From IMG/VR virus record IMGVR_UViG_3300044614_000737, positions 1 through 31,294 of that record: a stretch of 31,294 nucleotides of DNA; one strand, 5' to 3'. The notes beneath the pieces were generated by a model. It saw only the letters and a program-made list of their open reading frames with translations, searched no databases and had not been told where the DNA came from. This DNA is from a virus. Shown here one piece after another: positions 1 to 6,775 of the stretch. The stretch's first letter is position 1. Each line of letters starts with the position of its first letter. Position numbers and translations under genes: made by a program.

Positions 1-40
1 AGAACGCCTGCAATTGCAGGCAGCACGGCAAGGAGGTTGA
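1..40 (+). CDS. C-terminal end of an upstream gene (partial, possibly portal)
   Basis: The frame beginning at base 2 is open from the left edge and stops with TGA at 38-40, giving a tail that reads ERLQLQAARQGG. The stop lies two bases before the next ATG, matching the tight packing of the rest of the window, so this is probably the end of a real gene. A portal gene commonly precedes scaffold and capsid in podoviruses and its C-terminus is often Gln-rich. Only twelve residues are visible, so the product is inferred from position only. Confidence 0.45.
   Translation, partial: ERLQLQAARQGG
6..21. repeat. 16-bp perfect palindrome upstream of the first complete gene
   Basis: Bases 6-21 read the same on both strands: two 6-bp arms around a central AATT. 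As RNA it gives a 6-bp hairpin ending about 10 bases before the AAGGAGG ribosome binding site at 30-36. No U-run follows, so it is not a convincing terminator. It lies inside the end of the upstream reading frame and may be chance or a weak translational control element. Confidence 0.4.
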
Positions 41-41
41 T

Positions 42-290
42 ATGCCGCTCAAACGTGGCTCAAGCCAAAAGACGATTAGCTCAAACATTGGTGAGATGGT
101 CAGCTCCTTCAAAAAGAAGGGCAAGATCGGCACCAGCAAGCCTAGCAGCGTGAAGCAGGCCACCAAGCAGGCGGCAGCCATTGCGTATTCGAAGGCCGGC
201 AAGTCGCGCAACATGAGCAAGGGCGGCGTGATGGGCCCTGCCAAAGTCGTAAAGAAGAAGGACGGCAATCGCCCAGTCAAGATTTATTAA
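42..290 (+). CDS. Small basic phage protein (DUF6496-like)
   Basis: An 82-residue, strongly basic protein. The opening (MPLKRGSSQKTISSNIGEM) and the later AAAIAYSKAGKSR segment resemble the small DUF6496-type proteins common in environmental phages, a family recognised here from memory. The Lys/Gly-rich tail includes MSKGGVMG, a motif that recurs in other small proteins here. The start is set by an excellent AAGGAGG site six bases upstream. No enzymatic motif is visible; nucleic-acid binding is plausible from charge alone. It opens the head module, two bases after the preceding stop. Confidence 0.8.
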   Translation: MPLKRGSSQKTISSNIGEMVSSFKKKGKIGTSKPSSVKQATKQAAAIAYSKAGKSRNMSKGGVMGPAKVVKKKDGNRPVKIY

Positions 291-344
291 GTTGAAGCGC
301 TTCAGGGGGTGCGCAAAACCCCTTGCTTTTCATGGAACCCCACC

Positions 345-536
345 ATGCTTGAATTTGCAGAAGCAGTACTGAAAGAAATCAGAAAGCTCCGTGAGAGCTC
401 TGAGAGCATCGTCCTTAACGGCAGCATTGCCGACATGGAGCGTTATCGCTTCATGATGGGTCGTCTCGAAGGGTTAAAGCTGGTTGAGGATTCCGTGCGG
501 GATTTGCTGAAGAAGCACTCAGATGACCGGTTTTAA
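345..536 (+). CDS. Small conserved phage protein, likely head-module accessory
   Basis: A 63-residue helical protein starting MLEFAEAVLKEI and carrying RYRFMMGRLEGLKLVEDSV. This pattern is common in short phage proteins encoded between portal and scaffold genes, but no function is known to me. A GTG at 309 in the same frame would add twelve residues (RKTPCFSWNPT), which look unlike the family; both starts have weak ribosome sites, so the start is uncertain. The charged residues and heptad-like spacing suggest a small helical bundle or dimer. Confidence 0.75.
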   Translation: MLEFAEAVLKEIRKLRESSESIVLNGSIADMERYRFMMGRLEGLKLVEDSVRDLLKKHSDDRF

Positions 537-551
537 CCTGACAGGAGACTT

Positions 552-1019
552 ATGAGCACGAAAGTCAAAGAGCTGACCGCTTTAGAAAAGAAGTGGCAGG
601 AAGAAGAAGCCACCAGAGTTCCGACTCTGGAGGATGCGTACACCAGCGAAGGCCTGAAGCCGGAGAAGTTGGACGAGTCCGTGTTGGACCGCATTCCAAC
701 GCCGACCGGTTGGCGTATCGCCATTCTCCCGTACCGTGGTGCGGATAAGACGAAGGGCGGTATCGCGCTTGCCGAGGAAACTCAGCGCAAGCAGCAGGTC
801 AGCACGGTGTGCGGCTACGTCCTGAAGGTAGGTCCGCTCGCTTACAACGACGAGTCGAAGTTCCCCACCGGCCCGTGGTGCGCGGTCGGTGATTGGATCA
901 TCTTTGGCCGTTACGCCGGCGCGCGTATTCCTATCGACGGGGGCGAGATTCGCCTGATCAACGACGACGAGGTGCTCGGCAAGGTTGCCGATCCCGAAGA
1001 CGTCCTTCACATGTGGTAA
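552..1019 (+). CDS. GroES-like co-chaperonin
   Basis: A 155-residue protein. Residues 1-50 are a charged helical extension. Residues 50-145 match the Cpn10/GroES fold: a PTGWRIAILPYR first strand, a mobile-loop-like stretch GADKTKGGIALAEE (63-76), GYVLKVGP, VGDWIIFGRYAG and the final LINDDEVLGKV. GroES caps GroEL and closes the folding chamber; phage versions such as T4 gp31 adapt host GroEL to fold the capsid protein. Placement upstream of scaffold and capsid genes fits that role. No GroEL is encoded in the window, so it would have to work with the host chaperonin. The dedicated role in capsid folding is inference. Confidence 0.85.
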   Translation: MSTKVKELTALEKKWQEEEATRVPTLEDAYTSEGLKPEKLDESVLDRIPTPTGWRIAILPYRGADKTKGGIALAEETQRKQQVSTVCGYVLKVGPLAYNDESKFPTGPWCAVGDWIIFGRYAGARIPIDGGEIRLINDDEVLGKVADPEDVLHMW

Positions 1020-1031
1020 CGGAGAGATCGT

Positions 1032-1937
1032 ATGAACGAACAGCTAGAATTTAACGTTGGCGAGGACGAAGTTCCTGCCACCGTGGAAGTGGCTGAGACA
1101 GGCGAGGCGAAGGTCGTTGAAGAAACGTCCGAGCCGGTCAAAGCCGAGTCGGCCGCCCCGGAGAAAGAGCTCGATCAGTACAGCGATAACGTCAAGAAGC
1201 GTATCGACAAGCTGACCGCGCGCCTGCGCGAGACGCAGCGCCGTGAGCAGGCAGCCTTGGAGTATGCCAAGCAGGTGCAATCTCGTGCGCAGCAGCTTGA
1301 GCAGCAGTATCTCAAGAGTGACGAAGAGCGTTTGACGGAGGCCAAGGGCCGCGTTGAGACGCAGGTCGTGGCGCTCAAGCAGATTATCCGCAAGGCCCGT
1401 GAAGAGGGCGACGTGGATACGGAGACCGAAGCCCAGCAGCGCCTGGCGTCTTTGACGTACGAGCAGAACCAGATCGATCGCGCCAATCAGGAGCGCGCAG
1501 CGTGGGCCGCGCAGCAACAAGCGGCTGCCCAGCAGCCGGCTCAACAACCTGTCCAGCAACAGCAGCGTCAGGTCGATCCTCGCGTCGAGGAGTGGGCTGA
1601 GAGAAACAAGTGGTACGGGCGAGATAACGTCATGACCCACGCCGCTTGGGGAATTCATCGTCAGTTGATCCAAGTTGAGGGATTTGACCCGAGCTCGGAC
1701 GAGTACTATGATGAACTTGACAAACGTATCAGAGAGTCGTTTCCGCATAAGTTTGCGGAAAACAATGCTGGTACGCAGAGGGCTACGAGATCCGTGCAGA
1801 CCGTAGCACCCGCCTCCCGTTCAACCGGGGTAAACAATGCTGCACGCCGCACTGTCAAGTTGACCCCTAGTCAAGTGGCAATTGCTAAAAAGCTGGGCGT
1901 TCCCCTTGAGGAATACGCCAAGTACGTGAAGGAGTAA
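1032..1937 (+). CDS. Capsid scaffolding protein
   Basis: A 301-residue hydrophilic protein with scaffold-like architecture: an acidic Glu/Val-rich N-terminus (1-47), a long predicted coiled coil (about 48-155, with KKRIDKLTARLRETQRREQ), a Gln/Ala-rich linker (about 160-178), a conserved-looking WAERNKWYGRD segment, and a basic C-terminus ending in a small helical motif (TPSQVAIAKKLG). Scaffolds guide procapsid assembly through a basic C-terminal capsid-binding region and are then lost. It is two genes upstream of the probable minor head protein and three upstream of the major capsid gene, the usual arrangement. Start chosen at the ATG following GGAGAG. Confidence 0.85.
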   Translation: MNEQLEFNVGEDEVPATVEVAETGEAKVVEETSEPVKAESAAPEKELDQYSDNVKKRIDKLTARLRETQRREQAALEYAKQVQSRAQQLEQQYLKSDEERLTEAKGRVETQVVALKQIIRKAREEGDVDTETEAQQRLASLTYEQNQIDRANQERAAWAAQQQAAAQQPAQQPVQQQQRQVDPRVEEWAERNKWYGRDNVMTHAAWGIHRQLIQVEGFDPSSDEYYDELDKRIRESFPHKFAENNAGTQRATRSVQTVAPASRSTGVNNAARRTVKLTPSQVAIAKKLGVPLEEYAKYVKE

Positions 1938-1943
1938 GGAACT

Positions 1944-2423
1944 ATGAGCGACGTTAAAACCCTTAATCGCACTTCCCGAGAAGCTGATGCTCGTGGAAAG
2001 TCTGCGCGACGTAAGCCATGGGCTCCGCCTTCTCGCTTGGATGCGCCTCCGGCCCCTGTAGGTTACAAGCACCGCTGGATCCGAGCTTCGGCAGGTGGGG
2101 TAGAAGATCGTACGAACATCGCAGGTCGTCTCCGTGAGGGGTACGAGCTGGTTCGTGCGGATGAGTACCCTGACTTCCCGGTTCCAACGTCGGACGATGG
2201 TCGACATGCTGGCGTGATCAGCGTGGGAGGCCTTCTTCTTGCTCGTATTCCCGAGGAAACGGTCGAAGAGCGCAATGCGCATTACCGAGGCAAGGCGAGC
2301 GACCAAATGCAGGCTGCTGATAACGAGCTCATGAAAAGCAATGCTCATTCGAGCATGGTCATTGAGCGACCGAATCGCAGATCCCGTGTTTCATTCGGCG
2401 GTTCCAAAGGAACCAGTGAATAA
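1944..2423 (+). CDS. Conserved head-module protein of unknown function
   Basis: A 159-residue Arg/Pro-rich protein. It has a disordered basic start, then YKHRWIRASAGGVED, a segment reading YELVRADEYPDFPVP, and GGLLLARIPEETVEERNAHY near the middle. The last 40 residues are Ser/Arg-rich. I have seen this layout in environmental phages between scaffold and capsid genes, but no biochemical role is known to me. It could be a minor head protein or an assembly factor. It starts six bases after the scaffold stop and ends 21 bases before the next gene. Confidence 0.75.
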   Translation: MSDVKTLNRTSREADARGKSARRKPWAPPSRLDAPPAPVGYKHRWIRASAGGVEDRTNIAGRLREGYELVRADEYPDFPVPTSDDGRHAGVISVGGLLLARIPEETVEERNAHYRGKASDQMQAADNELMKSNAHSSMVIERPNRRSRVSFGGSKGTSE

Positions 2424-2444
2424 CTTTTTCAGAGGATTAATCAA

Positions 2445-3023
2445 ATGGCAAACGTAGATAAAGCCTTTGGTTTCCGTCCTCTCGGCAATCTGTCTGCGAC
2501 TGGAGCCCAGAAGCAGTACGGTTACGAGATTGCGGACAATCAATCAGGTGCGATTTTCCAGGGCGACCTGGTGACGATCGTGAACGGTTATGTCGTTAAG
2601 TTCGCTCCGGCTACGCACGCTGCGGCGCTGGGGGTGTTCAACGGCTGCTTCTATGTCGACCCGACCACGGGCAAGCCGACTTGGAAGAACTACTATCCGG
2701 GCAGCGTCAACATCACCTCCGGCAAGATCGTTGCCGACGTGCTTGACGACCCGAGTCAGTTGTTCATTGTCCAGGCCGACGAGGACATCGAGCAGGCCGA
2801 TATCGGCAAGAACGCTGACGTCGTTGGAACGGGCGGCAGCACCACCACGGGCGTGTCGACGATGGAATTGGATTCGTCCACCATCGCTGATACGGCGGCA
2901 CTCAACCTCAAGATCGTTGGTCTCTGGAATGTTCCGGGCAACGAGCTGGGGAACTTTGCCGTGGTCGTTGTGAAAATCAACGAGCACCTGTACGGCAGCA
3001 CCGGCGTCAAGGCCGTAACCTGA
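2445..3023 (+). CDS. Virion protein, probable minor head or decoration protein
   Basis: A 192-residue beta-rich protein beginning MANVDKAFGFRPLGNLSATG. Openings of the form MANV...FGFRP are common among phage structural proteins encoded just before the major capsid gene. A barrel-like stretch (GAIFQGDLVTIVNGYVVKFA) and the VFNGCFYVD segment fit a small surface-binding protein. Cementing or decorating the capsid is inferred from position and fold style; no catalytic motif is visible. A good AGAGGA site precedes the ATG. Confidence 0.75.
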   Translation: MANVDKAFGFRPLGNLSATGAQKQYGYEIADNQSGAIFQGDLVTIVNGYVVKFAPATHAAALGVFNGCFYVDPTTGKPTWKNYYPGSVNITSGKIVADVLDDPSQLFIVQADEDIEQADIGKNADVVGTGGSTTTGVSTMELDSSTIADTAALNLKIVGLWNVPGNELGNFAVVVVKINEHLYGSTGVKAVT

Positions 3024-3041
3024 TTTATAGGGGCATAAAAA

Positions 3042-3950
3042 ATGGCTATTTCACGTGCACAATTAGTCAAGGAACTCGAGCCGGGCTTGAATGCTCTGTT
3101 CGGCCTTGAGTACAAGAACTACGAAAACGAGCACGCCGAGATCTACTCGGTGGAGACCTCGGATCGTGCGTTCGAAGAAGAGGTCATGGAGTCGGGCTTC
3201 GGTGAAGCTCCGGTGAAGACGGAAGGCGCTGGCGTTGCATACGACCAGGCGCAGGAAGTCTACACCTCGCGCTACACCCACGAGACCGTCGCTCTGGCGT
3301 TTTCGCTCACCGAGGAAGCCGTTGAGGACAACCTCTACGACAAGCTCTCGGCGCGTTACACCAAGGCGCTGGCTCGTTCGATGGCTCAGACGAAGCAGAT
3401 CAAGGCTGCCAGCGTGCTCAACGGCGCGTTCGACACCTCGATCGGCGGCGACGGAAAGCCGCTGTGTGCGCTCGATCACCCGACCCTCTCGGGTCCGGAT
3501 CTGAAGAACGAGCTCACCACGGCTGCTGACCTGAGCGAGACCTCGCTTGAGCAGGCTTTGATCGACATCGCTGCGTTCATCGACGAGCGCGGCCTGAAGA
3601 TCGCTGTTCAGGGCTTGAAGCTCATCATCCCGAAGGAACTCATGTTTACGGCTGACCGTATCCTCAAGTCGACGCTGCGCGTTGGCACTGCGGATAACGA
3701 CATCAACGCCGTGAAGAACATGGGCATGGTGCCGCAGGGCTACACCGTGAACCACTTCTTGACCGACCCGGACGCTTGGTTCATCAAGACCGACGCCCCG
3801 AACGGCATGAAGATGTTCCAGCGTGTTGCCATCAAGACTGGTTTCGAGGGCGACTTCGATACCGGCAACGTGCGGTACAAGGCTCGCGAGCGCTACAGCT
3901 TCGGCTTCAGCGACCCGCGTGGCATCTTCGGATCGCCTGGCGCTGCCTAA
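3042..3950 (+). CDS. Major capsid protein (Mu gpT-type, HK97 fold)
   Basis: A 302-residue protein matching the gpT-type major head subunits. Recognisable segments are VYTSRYTHETVALAFSLTEE, the LARSMAQTKQIKAASVLN helix, DLSETSLEQALIDIAAFIDE, GLKLIIPKELMFTADRILKS, YTVNHFLTDPDAWFIKTDAP, and the terminal ERYSFGFSDPRGIFGSPG. It forms the icosahedral shell. The length is normal for the family and there is no obvious delta domain, consistent with a separate scaffold gene upstream. The AGGGG ribosome site and the strong terminator just after the stop fit a highly expressed gene. Confidence 0.93.
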   Translation: MAISRAQLVKELEPGLNALFGLEYKNYENEHAEIYSVETSDRAFEEEVMESGFGEAPVKTEGAGVAYDQAQEVYTSRYTHETVALAFSLTEEAVEDNLYDKLSARYTKALARSMAQTKQIKAASVLNGAFDTSIGGDGKPLCALDHPTLSGPDLKNELTTAADLSETSLEQALIDIAAFIDERGLKIAVQGLKLIIPKELMFTADRILKSTLRVGTADNDINAVKNMGMVPQGYTVNHFLTDPDAWFIKTDAPNGMKMFQRVAIKTGFEGDFDTGNVRYKARERYSFGFSDPRGIFGSPGAA

Positions 3951-3960
3951 AAAGCAGACG

Positions 3961-3984
3961 AGAGGGGGCCGCAAGGCCCCCTTT
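3961..3984 (+). terminator. Rho-independent terminator after the capsid gene
   Basis: A seven-pair G+C stem (3964-3970 with 3975-3981) closes a GCAA tetraloop. A-T pairs extend it (3963 with 3982, 3961 with 3984), and a T-rich tail TTTCTCT follows. It sits 14 bases after the capsid stop and is the strongest terminator-like structure I found. It would separate the head operon from the small-protein genes downstream, or limit read-through so that capsid message dominates. Confidence 0.85.
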
Positions 3985-4010
3985 CTCTATGCACGTTATT
4001 CACGTATAGT
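3982..4010 (+). promoter_or_regulatory. Possible sigma70-type promoter after the terminator
   Basis: TATAGT at 4005-4010 differs from the -10 consensus by one base. Seventeen bases upstream, 3982-3987 (TTTCTC) is only a weak -35 and overlaps the terminator tail. A start near 4017 would place the transcript 5' end at the beginning of the structured leader. The location directly after a terminator supports the idea, but the poor -35 keeps confidence low. Confidence 0.3.
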
Positions 4011-4017
4011 CAAATTT

Positions 4018-4078
4018 CCGGGGATATTCCGGTGCGTCTGACAGCCTCCCCGGCTGACGACATGCAGACAGCCGCACC
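4018..4078 (+). promoter_or_regulatory. Structured 5' leader upstream of the small virion-protein operon
   Basis: The 152-base gap between capsid and the next gene contains nested complementarity. 4031-4036 pairs with 4073-4078, 4037-4040 pairs with 4065-4068, and an inner hairpin pairs 4042-4046 with 4052-4056 around the loop TCCCC. CCGGGGA at 4018-4024 is exactly complementary to TCCCCGG at 4047-4053, so it could form an alternative stem or a pseudoknot with that loop. The element ends 24 bases before the ATG at 4103. It resembles a cis-acting RNA, but no known riboswitch class is recognised. Confidence 0.45.
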
Positions 4079-4102
4079 GAACTCGCATGTGAGGACAATT
4101 CG

Positions 4103-4444
4103 ATGGCGAATACAACTTTTTCCGGTCCGGTAATCTCGACCAATGGCTTCATCGCCGGTTCCGGTACCACCGTCGTTACCGCTGTTTTGACGGCGACTTC
4201 GACGATCGACTTTACTTCTCTTTCGGCCAACACCACCGCTGACTCGTCTGGCATCACCGTGACTGGCGCGGCCGTGGGCGACGTCGTGATGGTCGGCCCT
4301 CCGGCTGCAATCGAGTCGGGCCTTGTTGTGACGGGCTACGTCTCTGCTGCGAACACCGTTAAGGTTCGCGTTGCTAACGTGACGGCTTCTCCGATCGACC
4401 CGGCCTCTGGCTCCTTCCGAGTCACCGTTCTCAAAGTAGCCTAA
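4103..4444 (+). CDS. Small beta-rich virion protein
   Basis: A 113-residue Thr/Val/Ala-rich protein starting MANTTFSGPVISTNGF, with a single beta-sandwich-like domain (GITVTGAAVGDVVMVGPP, then VTGYVSAANTVKVRVANVT and a final FRVTVLKV strand). This pattern is widespread in phage virion proteins close to the capsid gene, where head-fibre or decoration roles are usually suggested; that role is inferred. The ATG follows a GAGGACA site. It is the first gene after the terminator and structured leader, so its expression may be set separately from the capsid operon. Confidence 0.75.
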   Translation: MANTTFSGPVISTNGFIAGSGTTVVTAVLTATSTIDFTSLSANTTADSSGITVTGAAVGDVVMVGPPAAIESGLVVTGYVSAANTVKVRVANVTASPIDPASGSFRVTVLKVA

Positions 4445-4457
4445 TAGGAGGCTCGCC

Positions 4458-4760
4458 ATGAGCTTCGCTAGTGACGTTAAGGCAAAAACCGTTGTCGCTA
4501 CCGGCGACGCGGTGAATGGCCGCACACGCGTGCAAGGCGTGTACTTCACCAACACAGGTACGGCATCAGGCTTCACCCTTAAGACGGGTGGGGTCAGTGG
4601 CACGACGATCCTTGACATCAAGACTCCGGCATCTGCCGGAGCCTATGACCTCATCATTCCAGATGACGGGATCCTCGCCACCGACGGCGTGTACGTAACG
4701 CTTGCCGATGCGCAAGTGTTGAGCGTCACCGTGCTGTACGTGGGTGGAGCGCCAGCCTAA
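4458..4760 (+). CDS. Small virion-associated protein
   Basis: A 100-residue beta-rich protein (MSFASDVKAKTVVATGDAV..., GVYFTNTGTASGFTLKTGG, LIIPDDGILATDGVYVTLAD). It looks like a short jelly-roll or immunoglobulin-like module of the kind found in phage accessory virion proteins. A strong ATAGGAGG site precedes the ATG. The stop TAA shares its last base with the next ATG (TAATG), implying translational coupling. Similar in style to the protein at 25870-26196. No function is recognised beyond probable structural use. Confidence 0.65.
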   Translation: MSFASDVKAKTVVATGDAVNGRTRVQGVYFTNTGTASGFTLKTGGVSGTTILDIKTPASAGAYDLIIPDDGILATDGVYVTLADAQVLSVTVLYVGGAPA

Positions 4761-5083
4761 TGCCTGGTTGCATGGGGGTGGCTATGCGTGGCGGCGGCGC
4801 TGTACGCAAGGGCATGGGCATCAAAACTTCGGTCAAGAGCGGTAACTTCCGCCCGACGAAGCAAGGTGCCGGCATGACCAAAAAAGGCGTTGCCGCCTAT
4901 CGCAAAGCCAATCCCGGCAGCAAACTTCAGACGGCCGTGACGGAATCGAATCCGGGCCCTGCTCGGGCAAAGCGACGTAAGTCGTTTTGTGCACGTTCCG
5001 CCGGCCAGATGAAGATGTACCCAGAAGCGGCCAAGGATCCAAACAGCCGGATCCGGCAGGCCCGTCGGCGATGGAAGTGTTAG
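4760..5083 (+). CDS. Small basic protein with DUF6321-like domain
   Basis: A 107-residue, very basic protein. The N-terminus (CMGVAMRGGGAVRKGMG) is Gly-rich and resembles the N-terminus of the protein at 5504. From about residue 34 it matches the pattern I know as DUF6321: GAGMTKKGVAAYRKANPGSKLQ, then RAKRRKSFCARSAGQM and a closing RQARRRWKC. The domain is common in phages and some bacteria but functionally unknown. Charge suggests nucleic-acid contact. Its start overlaps the previous stop by one base. Confidence 0.75.
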   Translation: MPGCMGVAMRGGGAVRKGMGIKTSVKSGNFRPTKQGAGMTKKGVAAYRKANPGSKLQTAVTESNPGPARAKRRKSFCARSAGQMKMYPEAAKDPNSRIRQARRRWKC

Positions 5084-5086
5084 TCG

Positions 5087-5335
5087 ATGGAAATCATGAT
5101 CTGGAACATCATCCTGTCAGCGATAGTGACCGGGATGGGATTCATGCTAAAGGGTAAGTTTGATGAACTGGCTCGGCTGAATATTTTGCTCAACCGGACC
5201 CGTGAGGAGATTGCGAGAGATCACATTACTCGCAGAGAAGTGGACGATAGAATCGAGAAGTTTGTCGCGCATGTTGACCAACGATTCAATCGTCTTGAAG
5301 CTAAACTTGACGAAATTCGTACTACGAGGGATTAA
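5087..5335 (+). CDS. Small membrane-anchored coiled-coil protein
   Basis: An 82-residue protein with one predicted membrane segment at residues 4-20 (MIWNIILSAIVTGMGFM). A charged helix runs to the end (RREVDDRIEKFVAHVDQRFNRLEAKLDEI), likely a coiled coil. The topology suggests an inner-membrane or virion-associated helper, but no family is recognised. It starts three bases after the preceding stop with a poor ribosome site, so it may depend on coupling. Confidence 0.65.
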   Translation: MEIMIWNIILSAIVTGMGFMLKGKFDELARLNILLNRTREEIARDHITRREVDDRIEKFVAHVDQRFNRLEAKLDEIRTTRD

Positions 5336-5337
5336 CA

Positions 5338-5502
5338 ATGCCTGGCAAACTCAAGATGGTCATGAAGGGCGGTAAGAAGGTTCCTTCTTTCGCTGCTGAT
5401 GGCGTCGGTAAGATGAAGAAGGGTGGTATGGCCGATAAGAAAGGCCGTGCCATGAAGAGCAACAGCAAGGACGCGCGCGGTCGCGCGATGCGGGGTAAGT
5501 AA
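5338..5502 (+). CDS. 54-residue Lys/Gly/Met-rich basic protein
   Basis: A short frame starting MPGKLKMVMKGGKKVPSF and containing MKKGGMADKKGRAMK, ending RGRAMRGK. A GAGGG ribosome site lies seven bases before the ATG. It fits exactly between neighbours (two bases after the previous stop, one base before the next ATG), and composition and motif match the next gene, so it is very likely real despite its size. Function unknown; a DNA- or capsid-binding peptide is one possibility from its charge. Confidence 0.7.
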   Translation: MPGKLKMVMKGGKKVPSFAADGVGKMKKGGMADKKGRAMKSNSKDARGRAMRGK

Positions 5503-5503
5503 C

Positions 5504-5755
5504 ATGGCCGGACGTGGCATGGGCGCAGCCGTTCGCGGTGGTGGCGCTGTTGGAAAAGGTCCCAAAAACCACATGGTGTCGGAGCCCAGCATGAAGACCG
5601 GTAAGGTCGTCATGGCCTCTAAGGGCGGTGCTATCAACCAGCACAAAGAGATGGCCATGGGCATGATGGGCGGCGGCATGGCTCGCGGCTACAAGAAGGG
5701 CGGCATGGCCAAGAAGAAGGTCAAAAAGATGCGCTACGGCGGATCTTGCGGCTAA
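5504..5755 (+). CDS. Small Gly/Met/Lys-rich basic protein
   Basis: An 83-residue low-complexity basic protein: GRGMGAAVRGGGAVGKGPK at the start, a central MGMMGGGMARGYKKGGMAKK, and a closing KKVKKMRYGGSCG. The start resembles the N-terminus of the protein at 4760, and the KKGGMA core is shared with the 54-residue neighbour, suggesting local duplication. It begins one base after the upstream stop. No known domain. It could be a disordered virion peptide or nucleic-acid binder; this is inference from composition. Confidence 0.7.
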   Translation: MAGRGMGAAVRGGGAVGKGPKNHMVSEPSMKTGKVVMASKGGAINQHKEMAMGMMGGGMARGYKKGGMAKKKVKKMRYGGSCG

Positions 5756-5758
5756 TCG

Positions 5759-6424
5759 ATGCCTACCTCCGGCACAACAGACTTCAACCTATCGATTGAT
5801 GATTTGGTTGAAGAAGCATTTGAGCGTTGCGGCATGCGGCCGACGAGCGGCTATCAGCTCAACTCCGCACGTCGCTCGCTCAATTTGCTGTTTCTGGATT
5901 GGGCCAATCGTGGCTTGAATCTTTGGACCATTGAGCAGGCCACGTACACCCTGACTCAAGGCACCAATGAGATCGCTCTGGCGGCTGATACGGTCAATGT
6001 CTTGGAGGCGATTATTCGCCAAAACAACCAAGGCATTAACACCGATGTGTACATCGAGCGTATCAGCCGAGAAGACTGGTTGAACGTCCCTGACAAGACA
6101 ACACAAGCTCGTCCGGCACAGTTCTATGTCCAACGCACCAACATCCCTAAAGTGTTCTTCTACCCGGCGGCCGACCAGACATACACCTTTGTCTACTATC
6201 GGATTCGTCGGATTCAAGACGCTGGCGCGTACACCAATGATGCGGACATTAATTTTCGCTTCCTGCCGTGTCTTGCGTCGGGACTGGCTTACCAGTTGTC
6301 GTTGAAGTTTGCGCCGGATCGTACGGCGGCACTCAAGGCGATTTACGAAGAGGACTTCAACCGCGCCGCCATGGAAGATCGGGATACTGCCAGTGTGCAG
6401 TTCATCCCAGACATGGGGGTCTAA
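5759..6424 (+). CDS. Head-tail connector/adaptor-like virion protein
   Basis: A 221-residue protein with a helical N-terminus (IDDLVEEAFERCGMRPTSG, then ARRSLNLLFLDWANRGLNLW). A beta segment follows (TYTLTQGTNEIALAADTVNV), with a later YTFVYYRIRRIQDAG and a C-terminal helix (AALKAIYEEDFNRAAMEDRD). Helical adaptors of this sort, for example P22 gp4-like or T7 tail-tubular-A-like proteins, bind below the portal. Assignment rests on general resemblance and position before the SU10-type adaptor at 6772. It follows the previous stop by three bases. Confidence 0.65.
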   Translation: MPTSGTTDFNLSIDDLVEEAFERCGMRPTSGYQLNSARRSLNLLFLDWANRGLNLWTIEQATYTLTQGTNEIALAADTVNVLEAIIRQNNQGINTDVYIERISREDWLNVPDKTTQARPAQFYVQRTNIPKVFFYPAADQTYTFVYYRIRRIQDAGAYTNDADINFRFLPCLASGLAYQLSLKFAPDRTAALKAIYEEDFNRAAMEDRDTASVQFIPDMGV

Positions 6425-6775
6425 GTGGCCTACGCAACCGGCAAATTCTCCTACGGTCTGTGCGACTATTGTGGGCAGCGATATGCCTACAACACCCTGC
6501 GCAAGAACTGGCAGGGGTACATGGTTTGTCCGGACGACTACGAGCCGAAAGAGCCGCAGCTTGAGCCGTTGCGTTACCGTGGTGACGCGATCGCTCTGCG
6601 CGATCCGAGGCCCGATCGCATTGAACCTGTTTCCGTGTACGTTGGCGCGCCCGGCTTTACGGCTTTTCAGAGTTACGGCTCTGCTCGTAACACGAACGAT
6701 ATGCGGCCTTACATCGAGGGCCAGGCTTTGATCGCTCAAGGCGTAGTGGGGTCAGTTCTGGTGGCTACATCATGA
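6425..6775 (+). CDS. Small protein with CxxC metal-binding-like motif
   Basis: A 116-residue protein from a GTG start immediately after the preceding stop, with a GGGGG ribosome site. Cys13, Cys16 and Cys35 (GLCDYCGQRY ... MVCPDDYEP) form a zinc-ribbon-like half-site with one ligand less clear. Similar short proteins with the NWQGYMVCPDDYEPKEPQ pattern occur among phage connector genes. The remaining 75 residues are Gly/Ala/Val-rich without a known fold. It is likely a virion or assembly protein; metal binding is a prediction from Cys spacing. Confidence 0.65.
   Translation: MAYATGKFSYGLCDYCGQRYAYNTLRKNWQGYMVCPDDYEPKEPQLEPLRYRGDAIALRDPRPDRIEPVSVYVGAPGFTAFQSYGSARNTNDMRPYIEGQALIAQGVVGSVLVATS

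Noticed and set aside
309-344. GTG start at 309 for the second small gene
   Set aside because: It would add twelve residues unlike the rest of the protein, and MLEFAEAVLKEI is the usual opening of this kind of protein. Not excluded, only less likely.
3063-3974. Long open frame on the - strand opposite the capsid gene (303 codons)
   Set aside because: It is antisense to an obvious capsid gene, has no family resemblance, and such frames arise from codon bias. The same applies to - strand frames at 5789-6739 and 21929-23074.
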